Assembly: GCF_008370345.1 (NCBI RefSeq)
Contig: NZ_VTUU01000011.1
Coordinates: 27,946-91,945, forward strand
Length of the DNA: 64,000 nucleotides
Direction: 5' to 3'
Source of the DNA: Marinobacter salinexigens
GTDB taxonomy: Bacteria > Pseudomonadota > Gammaproteobacteria > Pseudomonadales > Oleiphilaceae
Shown here piece by piece: positions 1 through 8,701 of this stretch. A model generated the notes under the pieces. It worked only from the letters and a program-made list of their open reading frames with translations. It ran no database searches and was not told the DNA's origin. A program made the position numbers and the translations under genes. Numbering within the stretch: position 1 is the stretch's first letter; each line of letters opens with the position of its first letter.

Positions 1-806
1 AATTTACCCGCGATGGTCTCAAGGCCAGGTGTTTCGCCCCGGAACATTGGCGTCAGAAGGTTTTTTACCCTGTCCCCGGTTGTCCAGCCCCGTTTTATTT
101 GTTGAATCCCGGTGTCACACATCTCGCACAATCTGCTGTGCATGGCTGGTTGTGCTTCCAGAGAGGGGTGCGACCAGATCTCCCCCTTGAACGTGACCTG
201 GTTTTTGGGCGCATCGAATCGCACCGGGCAACGAAACCAGCCTTCAAACAAGTCATCCAGCCCCAATGAGGGGTATTCGATCGACACATACTCCAGAACG
301 TCACACTGGCCTGTGAGGTGACGGGTAAACTGTGTCCAGGCGGCAAGCACTGAATCGACGACAAAGTAGTTGAAACGGTTATAGGGACGTATGGAGTAAA
401 AGCTCACCGTTCGCTCTGCTTGCTCAATAGAAGCGCTGCCCCGGCTGTTCTGGCTGGTGAGCAAGGCATAGCGAATCAGGCTGCTGAAGGCGAGCTCTAC
501 TGTATTGGCGGAGGCTCCGGCGAGACCCGCAAGGCCGTAGTCTACTGGTCGGCTCAATGTCCCCATGTGAAGGCCCAGAGCGGGGTTGCCTGTCATTTCG
601 ATGGCGGCCTGACCTAGCCGCATGAAGCGGGAGATACTGATGCGGGCTTCCGGTGAGCTTAGTGTGGCATCGCTGAGCTTGAAACGATGCTTGAGAGCCT
701 CGATATCCGCACCTTCCTCCTCGGCTGCGCGAAACAGGATGGTGGCGTAGAGAATGCTTATATCGCCCAGAGCGTTATGGGCTGTCTGTCGCGTTGTGTG
801 GGGCAT
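1..806 (-). CDS. AraC-family regulator, partial (C-terminus beyond window start)
   Basis: Reading the minus strand from an ATG at 806 gives an uninterrupted frame of about 268 residues that runs off the window edge. It begins MPHTTRQTAHNALGDIS and carries blocks such as MTGNPALGLHMG and PVDYGLAGLAGASANTVELA, typical of the arabinose-binding-like sensory domain (PF12625) of OruR/ArgR-type AraC regulators. The C-terminal helix-turn-helix DNA-binding domain lies outside the window. It is divergent from the dienoyl-CoA reductase at 945, so control of that fatty-acid gene is a reasonable inference. No clear Shine-Dalgarno precedes the ATG and the frame stays open upstream, so the start could be slightly further out. 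Confidence 0.8.
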   Translation of the reverse strand, partial: MPHTTRQTAHNALGDISILYATILFRAAEEEGADIEALKHRFKLSDATLSSPEARISISRFMRLGQAAIEMTGNPALGLHMGTLSRPVDYGLAGLAGASANTVELAFSSLIRYALLTSQNSRGSASIEQAERTVSFYSIRPYNRFNYFVVDSVLAAWTQFTRHLTGQCDVLEYVSIEYPSLGLDDLFEGWFRCPVRFDAPKNQVTFKGEIWSHPSLEAQPAMHSRLCEMCDTGIQQIKRGWTTGDRVKNLLTPMFRGETPGLETIAGK

Positions 807-836
807 TGGTTTGTCAGAAATGTTATTCAGGAATAG

Positions 837-3014
<2,178 letters not shown>

Positions 3015-3073
3015 TTACAGGTTTTTTACCGTTTCGATCACAAAACGTTGCACTTTTTCCCTGTGCACCGGAG

Positions 3074-3121
3074 ATTGTCTGGCTAGACTGTTATTCTTGG
3101 GTCTGGCCAGACAATTTTTTA
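3074..3121 (+). terminator. Rho-independent terminator after fadH
   Basis: A perfect 10-base inverted repeat (ATTGTCTGGC at 3074-3083, GCCAGACAAT at 3106-3115) is followed by a run of T. A perfect 12-base palindrome, GTCTGGCCAGAC at 3101-3112, is nested in its 3' arm, so two alternative folds are possible. Confidence 0.65.
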
Positions 3122-3138
3122 TTTTTGGGGAGTAGCAA

Positions 3139-4374
3139 ATGGTATCTGCCGACCAGGCGACTGATGGTTATTCGGCGGTGTTCTTTATGGAAGGCGGACA
3201 GGTGGCGCGCCAGATGCGTGCCACTGAATTTGGAGCCTTCCTTGACGGTTATGTTGGGTTGTCAGACCTGGCTGAAACCGATGTTCGGGCGGTTCTGGTC
3301 GATCTGACACCGGATCTGCTCGTTCGCTCCCTGGTATTCTTTCGGATCTGGTTTGATGAAGAGGGACGAGCGGATTCCAGTTGGAATGTGCCTATAGAGA
3401 ACCTGGCCCTAAAGGGAGCCAAAGGTCCGGATATGGGGGTCGGGCCTATACGTCTCGTGTGCCGGAGCCAATGCCCGGATCCCTCCTTTGCTGATGATCT
3501 CTGGGACCCGGACATGACTCCGGGGAGCAACCATTTTCAGGCGATCCGCAAAGCCATTGAAGCGAACGCTCTCAAGTTCAAAAAAATTGAGCCGGAGCCG
3601 GAAGACATCCCTGTACTTAAAGCGGAGAAAGAGGAGCCTGAAGACGCTGGTGTCACGGCGGACCGTTCACGTCTTGCCCAGTTGATCCGGGAACAACGTC
3701 TGAGGATCAAGACGCTCCAGAGCGTGCACAGGGATTCCCTGTCGGAAATTCAGCGTGAGCATCGATTGGAGCTTCAGGCCCTGCGAAGCGACTTTTCGGA
3801 TATTGAGCAGAAATACGAGCGCCAGCGCCTGACCAATGAGCAGCTTAAAAACCGCCTGTCTGAGCGCAATGAGCAGTACCTGGAGTTGCAGGAGGAAGTG
3901 GCTTCGGGCAGTGAAGACAAGAAGCGTGACGAAGCCAATACCGATGCTGAGGTGGTGCTACTCCGTGAACAGTTGGAGCGGCGGCAGAGAGAGCTGGAAC
4001 TGCGTGATGAGAAAATCGTGGCGCTGGAACAGGAAAACCACGAACTCCGTGAGCGAGAGCCTGAGGAAGGCTCTGTCATGGCAGAGCTGCAGAAGCAATC
4101 TGTATTCCTGGTGGCTTACCATCCTGGCGTCGGCCACATTACCCTGCCGTATAGTGACATTGAAACCTACTTTAACAACCCGGTGGCCTACGCTGCCGAG
4201 CGTTGTGGTATGAACGAACCTGCCTATCGGGAATGGCTGGAGCATTACGAAAATCCGGTTTGTGGCCATACCGGCGACAATGGGGTGGAATGCGGTGAGC
4301 CGATAATGCGTATCAGCCTGCCTGCCGAATTCCGGCCGGGTATTGATGACCGCTGTGAGCACCACCAGTCCTGA
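3139..4374 (+). CDS. Coiled-coil protein with Cys/His-rich C-terminus, unknown function
   Basis: 411 residues, cytoplasmic by absence of signal peptide or membrane segments. Residues about 1-135 form a globular N-terminal region (includes VGLSDLAETDVRAVLVDLT and LVFFRIWFDEEGR). Residues about 170-310 are highly charged with heptad character (for example LREQLERRQRELELRDEK), predicting a long coiled coil. The last 95 residues hold a conserved-looking block (GVGHITLPYSDIETYFNNPVA) and cysteines/histidines (PVCGHTGDNGVECGEP, then DDRCEHH) that could bind a metal. ATG at 3139 follows GGGGAG at 3127-3132. It lies directly upstream of nadK in a block otherwise resembling Pseudomonas. Related proteins are sometimes labelled as partitioning proteins, but I see no ATPase motif to justify that. 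Function not known. Confidence 0.85.
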   Translation: MVSADQATDGYSAVFFMEGGQVARQMRATEFGAFLDGYVGLSDLAETDVRAVLVDLTPDLLVRSLVFFRIWFDEEGRADSSWNVPIENLALKGAKGPDMGVGPIRLVCRSQCPDPSFADDLWDPDMTPGSNHFQAIRKAIEANALKFKKIEPEPEDIPVLKAEKEEPEDAGVTADRSRLAQLIREQRLRIKTLQSVHRDSLSEIQREHRLELQALRSDFSDIEQKYERQRLTNEQLKNRLSERNEQYLELQEEVASGSEDKKRDEANTDAEVVLLREQLERRQRELELRDEKIVALEQENHELREREPEEGSVMAELQKQSVFLVAYHPGVGHITLPYSDIETYFNNPVAYAAERCGMNEPAYREWLEHYENPVCGHTGDNGVECGEPIMRISLPAEFRPGIDDRCEHHQS

Positions 4375-4484
4375 GCCCGGATCTTTTTTCAGTATCGGGC
4401 TGACTTTCGTTAAACTGTACGAGAGATTGTCATGGGACGGTCACTCGTCATCCCCAATCGCATCCCGAGATCACAGGACACTTC

Positions 4485-5369
4485 ATGGATCAGTTCAGGA
4501 ATATTGGCGTTATTGGCCGGATGGGCAGCGTCAAGGTTGTAGAGTCACTGCGCCAGCTCAAGCAGTACCTGGTGGCCAATAACTATCACGTCATTCTGGA
4601 AGAGGACACTGCGGGCATGTTGCCCGGTCATGGATTGCAGGTCGCCAGCAAGAAACTGTTGGGAGAAATCTGCGATTTGGTGATCGTGGTCGGCGGTGAC
4701 GGGAGCCTGCTCGGGGCTGCGCGGGAACTTGCCAAATCCAAGATTCCTTTGTTGGGTGTCAACCGCGGGCGGCTAGGGTTCCTGACGGATATTTCGCCCT
4801 CTGATCTGGAAGAGCGGGTTGCAAAAGTACTCGAAGGCGAATATATCGAAGAAAGCCGATTCCTTCTGGATGGGCACGTAGAACGTAACGGCCAGCCGCT
4901 GGGGTTTGGTACAGCGCTGAATGACGTGGTTCTGCATCCCGGTAAATCAACCCGGATGATCGGGTTCGATCTGTTCATCGACGGTCACTTTGTATACAGC
5001 CAGAGGTCTGACGGCCTGATCGTATCCACTCCCACCGGCTCCACAGCCTACTCATTGTCCGCGGGTGGACCGATTATGCATCCAAAACTGGATGCCATCG
5101 TACTGGTACCCATGTTCCCGCATACTCTGAGCAGCCGTCCGATCGTGGTGGATGGAAAGAGTGAAATCAAACTGGTTATCGGTGAGACCAACGAAACTTA
5201 TCCCCAGGTGAGCTTCGACGGACAGATGAACATCTCCTGTGCGCCCGGGGACATCATCCGTATCACCAAAAAGCCGTTCAAGATTCGTCTGATTCACCCG
5301 ACGGATCATAATTTCTATGCCACCTGCCGTGACAAGCTTGGCTGGGCGAGTGAAATAGCAGCGAGTTGA
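4485..5369 (+). CDS. nadK: NAD kinase
   Basis: Phosphorylates NAD to NADP using ATP in the cytoplasm, controlling the size of the NADP pool. The 294-residue length is normal for proteobacterial NadK. The diagnostic GGDGS loop is at residues 70-74 with the catalytic Asp72, followed by GVNRGRLGFLTD, an N146-D147 substrate-binding pair and the glycine/threonine-rich STPTGSTAYSLSAGGPI block. ATG at 4485 is preceded by a weak AGGA-type site. The stop codon overlaps the start region of the next gene, so nadK and the metallophosphatase are probably translationally coupled. Confidence 0.97.
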   Translation: MDQFRNIGVIGRMGSVKVVESLRQLKQYLVANNYHVILEEDTAGMLPGHGLQVASKKLLGEICDLVIVVGGDGSLLGAARELAKSKIPLLGVNRGRLGFLTDISPSDLEERVAKVLEGEYIEESRFLLDGHVERNGQPLGFGTALNDVVLHPGKSTRMIGFDLFIDGHFVYSQRSDGLIVSTPTGSTAYSLSAGGPIMHPKLDAIVLVPMFPHTLSSRPIVVDGKSEIKLVIGETNETYPQVSFDGQMNISCAPGDIIRITKKPFKIRLIHPTDHNFYATCRDKLGWASEIAAS

Positions 5370-5371
5370 TC

Positions 5372-6385
5372 ATGGTCGGTAAAAACAAGGCCGCGAGCCG
5401 CGGTTATGACATCATCGGCGATATTCACGGTTGCGCCCATACTCTTACGGATCTGCTGGATCGCATGGGGTATCGGAAGGTAAATGGTGTTTATCAGCAC
5501 GCGCGTCGGCAGGTTATTTTCATCGGTGACATTATCGATCGTGGCCCCCGTATCCGGGAGGCTCTGCATATCGTCAGAGATATGGTCGAACATGGTTCGG
5601 CGCGGATTGTCATGGGTAATCACGAATACAACGCCCTTGGGTATTGCACCAGAGCCCGGCCAGGTAGCGGGAAGAAATGGCTGCGAGAACACAATCCCCG
5701 GCATGACCGCCTGATTCGGGAAACATTGGACCAGTTTGAGCACCATCCCCACGAGTGGAATGAATTCCTGGAATGGTTCTACACAATTCCTCTGTTTATA
5801 GAAGAAGATAACTTCCGGGTGGTTCATGCCTGTTGGGATGGCGACCTGATTGAGAAGTTCAAACGGACTCAGGGCGGAGCCTGCATCGACGAGGACTTTC
5901 TTCATGCCTCTGCGGCTCTCGAGTCGTTTGCAGGTCAGGTTATGGATACCCTGCTCAGGGGAACGGATCTTCGTCTTCCGGATGGTATGTCGATTACCGG
6001 GCGGGATGGTTATGTGCGTGAGTTTTTCCGCACCAAGTTCTGGGCGGATAATCCCCGTACCTATGCTGATGTGGTTTTCCAGCCGGATCCGCTACCGCCG
6101 GAAGTGGCCGCCAGAGAGCTTGCGCCCGGTGAGTACAAGCAACTGATCAGCTATCCGCTGGATGCACCTCCGGTGTTTGTTGGTCATTACTGGATGGACG
6201 GGAAACCGGCACCGCTGAAAGCTAATGTTGCCTGCCTGGACTTCAGTGCTGTGAAATACGGCAAGCTGGTCGCCTACAGGCTGGACGATGAGCGCGTTCT
6301 TTCACCGGACAAGTTTGTCTGGGTGGATGTGGAGCGGCCGGAATTGCCTGATTCTCCGGGGTACGAAGACAGTGTTGCTCGCTAG
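5372..6385 (+). CDS. Metallophosphatase (calcineurin-like / Ser-Thr phosphatase fold)
   Basis: A 337-residue phosphoesterase with the classical metal-binding motifs in order: GDIHG (16-20), GDIIDRG (52-58) and GNHE (82-85), all within the first quarter. This combination is typical of PPP/bis(5'-nucleosyl) tetraphosphatase-type enzymes; the substrate cannot be told from sequence. ATG at 5372 is preferred over a TTG at 5366 that would add two residues. It starts 3 bases after the nadK stop. The same pairing with NAD kinase in related genomes suggests, but does not prove, a role in nucleotide metabolism. Confidence 0.85.
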   Translation: MVGKNKAASRGYDIIGDIHGCAHTLTDLLDRMGYRKVNGVYQHARRQVIFIGDIIDRGPRIREALHIVRDMVEHGSARIVMGNHEYNALGYCTRARPGSGKKWLREHNPRHDRLIRETLDQFEHHPHEWNEFLEWFYTIPLFIEEDNFRVVHACWDGDLIEKFKRTQGGACIDEDFLHASAALESFAGQVMDTLLRGTDLRLPDGMSITGRDGYVREFFRTKFWADNPRTYADVVFQPDPLPPEVAARELAPGEYKQLISYPLDAPPVFVGHYWMDGKPAPLKANVACLDFSAVKYGKLVAYRLDDERVLSPDKFVWVDVERPELPDSPGYEDSVAR

Positions 6386-6432
6386 TCCTGTGTGTAAAGC
6401 TGTCAGCGGTCGGTTTCCAGTGTGAGGCGAGG

Positions 6433-7293
6433 TTGTTTGTGTATCGTGTAAAGCAGTTGGATACATCGGTGAATCTCGCCGGTTTCAGTCAGTGGTTACG
6501 GGAGCAGGGAGTTGCCCACCGGATCAGTGAGGAGGGTGGGTTTCAGGTTTTATGGCTTGAAAATCCGGACCATGCCGAGCCGGTTCTTGCAGCACTGGAT
6601 CGTTTTCTTGCCGAACCCGCATTGCGTCAGGCCGTAGAGCAGCAGAATCGTTCTCCGGTGCATGTCGGTGGGCGTTGGCAGCCAGCGCCCAGGCACGCTC
6701 CGGTGGTGCTCGGTGTGATCGTTGTAGCCGTGCTGCTGGCGTGGGTAACCGCCATGGGGCGGAACGAATTCGCGGCGTTGATGATGTTTATTGATCCACG
6801 CTACTACGACTGGTCAACGTTTGCGCTCCGGCTGGATGCCGTGACGGACAGCCTCTCCGGCGGTCAGGTCTGGCGCCTTATCTCTCCGGACTTTCTGCAC
6901 TTCAGCTGGACTCACATTATTTTCAACTCAGTCATGCTGTGGTTTCTGGGTAGCCAGATTGAGTGGTTTGATGGTCGTGCACGCCTGCTGGTTCTGTTTC
7001 TGGGCACCAGTATTTTCTCGAATGGACTTCAGTTTCTTGTTTCGGGACCCTTGTTTGGCGGGCTCTCTGGCGTCGTGTACGGTATTCTTGGGTATTGCTG
7101 GCTCAGTCAGAGAAAAGCACCAAGGTTCCAGTTTCCGCCGGCATTGGTCACCTTTGCGGTGGGATGGATGGTCATTGGTTTTACTCCCCTGCCAGAAGTC
7201 TTAGGGTTGGGGCGAATGGCCAACGAGGCGCATCTTGGTGGTTTTGTCGCCGGTCTTCTGCTGGCGGCATTAATGCCTGCCCGGCGGCTCTGA
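6433..7293 (+). CDS. Rhomboid family intramembrane serine protease
   Basis: 286 residues with a soluble N-terminal domain of about 90 residues followed by six or so membrane segments, the GlpG arrangement. The catalytic dyad is visible: Ser212 in GGLSGVVYG and His267 in ANEAHLGGFVAG. An HIIFNSVMLWFLGSQIEW block matches the conserved second helix with its His and Asn. Rhomboids cleave transmembrane substrates within the inner membrane; targets here are unknown. The start is uncertain: TTG at 6433 follows GAGG at 6424-6427 at close spacing, and an in-frame GTG at 6439 is an equally good candidate that removes two residues. Confidence 0.9.
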   Translation: MFVYRVKQLDTSVNLAGFSQWLREQGVAHRISEEGGFQVLWLENPDHAEPVLAALDRFLAEPALRQAVEQQNRSPVHVGGRWQPAPRHAPVVLGVIVVAVLLAWVTAMGRNEFAALMMFIDPRYYDWSTFALRLDAVTDSLSGGQVWRLISPDFLHFSWTHIIFNSVMLWFLGSQIEWFDGRARLLVLFLGTSIFSNGLQFLVSGPLFGGLSGVVYGILGYCWLSQRKAPRFQFPPALVTFAVGWMVIGFTPLPEVLGLGRMANEAHLGGFVAGLLLAALMPARRL

Positions 7294-7307
7294 AGAGGCA
7301 GTCAGGC

Positions 7308-7336
7308 AAAAAAAAGCCCCACCGAAGGGTGAGGCT
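7308..7336 (-). terminator. Terminator of the candidate sRNA
   Basis: Minus-strand hairpin AGCCUCACC / GGUGGGGCU with a CUUC loop, followed by eight U (A-run 7308-7315 on the plus strand). On the plus strand there is no following T run, so its orientation is minus. Confidence 0.75.
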
Positions 7337-7395
7337 GAAAAGAGCATTTAGCTCCTGATGAGAGAGACCAAATGAAACGACCGTTGTCATTTGGT
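7308..7395 (-). ncRNA. Candidate Fur-repressed small RNA (RyhB/PrrF-type logic)
   Basis: Seen directly on the minus strand: a TTGACA -35 (7431-7426), 18-base spacer, TATCAT -10 (7407-7402), and about 88 bases downstream of the predicted start a hairpin followed by eight U. A Fur box overlaps the -10. The predicted RNA opens with an 8-bp stem-loop (CCAAATGA / TCATTTGG, 7387-7394 with 7368-7375), has a pyrimidine-rich single-stranded middle, and ends in a terminator whose 9-bp stem is fully paired only on this strand: 7332/7319 is a U-G pair in the minus transcript but an A-C mismatch on the plus strand. No protein gene is served by this promoter-terminator pair. I do not recognise the sequence as a named RNA; size and layout match iron-sparing sRNAs. 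Confidence 0.65.
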
Positions 7396-7397
7396 GG

Positions 7398-7416
7398 GTT
7401 AATGATAATTATTATC
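7398..7416. promoter_or_regulatory. Fur box
   Basis: The 19 bases GTTAATGATAATTATTATC match the classical Fur consensus GATAATGATAATCATTATC at 17 of 19 positions. The site covers the -10 element of the minus-strand promoter at 7402-7431, so iron-loaded Fur would block that promoter. A plus-strand role for the DUF1315 gene at 7475 cannot be excluded. Confidence 0.85.
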
Positions 7417-7431
7417 GTTTGCAGTTGTCAA
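7402..7431 (-). promoter_or_regulatory. Sigma-70 promoter of the candidate sRNA
   Basis: TTGACA (6 of 6 with consensus, 7431-7426), 18-base spacer, TATCAT (5 of 6, 7407-7402). Predicted start near 7395, at the foot of the first stem-loop. Confidence 0.7.
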
Positions 7432-7474
7432 ACGATTACAGCATGTTTTTCAGAACTTTTTTCGGGAGGCCGAA

Positions 7475-7783
7475 ATGACATACGACGAATTGATTGAGCG
7501 GCTGGATCCGAACGTCTACCGCAGTCTTCGCCAGTCCATTGAGCTGGGGAAATGGCCGGATGGCAGTAAGCTTACCCGGGAGCAGCGGGAAATCAGCCTG
7601 CAGGCGGTGATCTATTACGAAAATCTTCATAACGTTCCGGAAACCGATCGGACTGGTTTTATCGATCGGGGTGAAAAGGCCGGTACGGCTTGCGATCCGT
7701 CCGTTCAGTTTATGGGGGGCAATAGTGCCGCAAAAACGAGTGGCGACATCGACCCGGACCAGTTTGTAGAGGTCAAGTCTTGA
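7475..7783 (+). CDS. DUF1315 (YeaC) family protein
   Basis: A 102-residue soluble protein beginning MTYDELIERLDPNVYRSLRQ and containing LELGKWPDG-like and LTREQREISLQAVIYYEN blocks, which I recognise as the YeaC/DUF1315 family. Its biochemical role is not known. ATG at 7475 follows GGGAGG (7464-7469). The stop overlaps the TTG start of the DUF2797 gene, so the two are coupled. The variable C-terminus (about residues 65-102) looks disordered. The gene lies just downstream of a Fur box, but that box fits the opposite-strand promoter better. Confidence 0.85.
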   Translation: MTYDELIERLDPNVYRSLRQSIELGKWPDGSKLTREQREISLQAVIYYENLHNVPETDRTGFIDRGEKAGTACDPSVQFMGGNSAAKTSGDIDPDQFVEVKS

Positions 7784-8619
7784 GCGAAAGCATCGACGTA
7801 ACCGGTCGTTTCCGGAAAATGCCTGTTGAGGCGGGCAACCCCGTGACCTACACCATTGCGGTGGGTGAGCATCGCGTGCCTCTGAATGATCTCGTCGGCA
7901 AGTCTGTGAAGATCGACTTTGACGGTGTTATCCGTTGCATTAACTGTGACCGGGTGACCAAAAAGAGCTTCAATCAGGGCTTTTGCTACCCGTGCTTCCG
8001 CAAGCTGGCAGCCTGTGATAGCTGCATCATGAGCCCAGAAAAATGCCACTTCTATCTGGGAACCTGCCGGGAGCCGGAGTGGGGTGAGACTCACTGCATG
8101 GTTGAGCATGTGGTTTATCTGGCCAACTCGTCCGGGCTCAAAGTCGGTATTACTAGGGCAACTCAGGTTCCCACCCGCTGGATCGATCAGGGGGCGGTTG
8201 AGGCGATCCCGATGCTGCGAGTCGCCAGCCGATACCTGGCCGGTCTGGTGGAGGTTGCGTGCAAGAGTCACGTAGCTGATCGCACCAACTGGCGGGCCAT
8301 GCTCAAAGGCGATGTGCCCGAAGTGGATCTGGTCCAGGAGCGTGAGCGCATGCTTGGACTGATAGCCGATGATCTTGCCGCATTGCGGGAAACCCATGGT
8401 GACAAGTCAATATGGGCGGTGGATGAGAGTGGGTTAAGCCTGAGTTATCCGGTTCAGGTCTGGCCGGAGAAGGTCAAAACCCATAATCTTGATAAAACGC
8501 CGGAAGTGGAGGGTGTTCTTGAGGGCATCAAGGGCCAGTACCTCATTCTGGATACCGGTGTAATCAATATTCGTAAATACACCGGATACGAAGTGCGTTT
8601 CAGGGTAGACGGCGACTGA
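7780..8619 (+). CDS. DUF2797 family protein, probable zinc-binding
   Basis: 279 residues, cytoplasmic. A cysteine-rich module at residues about 48-100 (CINCDRVTKKSF, CYPCFRKLAACDSC, then C-x5-C and HCMVEH) predicts one or two structural zinc sites. The following region, including HVVYLANSSGLKVGITR, resembles a GIY-YIG-like core as reported for the family, though I cannot assign activity. Start is TTG at 7780, overlapping the upstream stop and preceded by AGAGG at suitable spacing. Its place between DUF1315 and PepN matches the order in pseudomonads. Confidence 0.85.
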   Translation: MSESIDVTGRFRKMPVEAGNPVTYTIAVGEHRVPLNDLVGKSVKIDFDGVIRCINCDRVTKKSFNQGFCYPCFRKLAACDSCIMSPEKCHFYLGTCREPEWGETHCMVEHVVYLANSSGLKVGITRATQVPTRWIDQGAVEAIPMLRVASRYLAGLVEVACKSHVADRTNWRAMLKGDVPEVDLVQERERMLGLIADDLAALRETHGDKSIWAVDESGLSLSYPVQVWPEKVKTHNLDKTPEVEGVLEGIKGQYLILDTGVINIRKYTGYEVRFRVDGD

Positions 8620-8701
8620 TCGCCGGCCCCTTGCGAATCTGATCAATTCTCCGTTGCCGTCTTGTGCAGCAGGGTGCAGAGAAATCTGGAGACAATCATC
8701 A

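Noticed and set aside
7181..7390. Possible small minus-strand protein starting inside the sRNA region
   Set aside because: The frame crosses the terminator stem and runs into the rhomboid gene; no ribosome site and no family resemblance.
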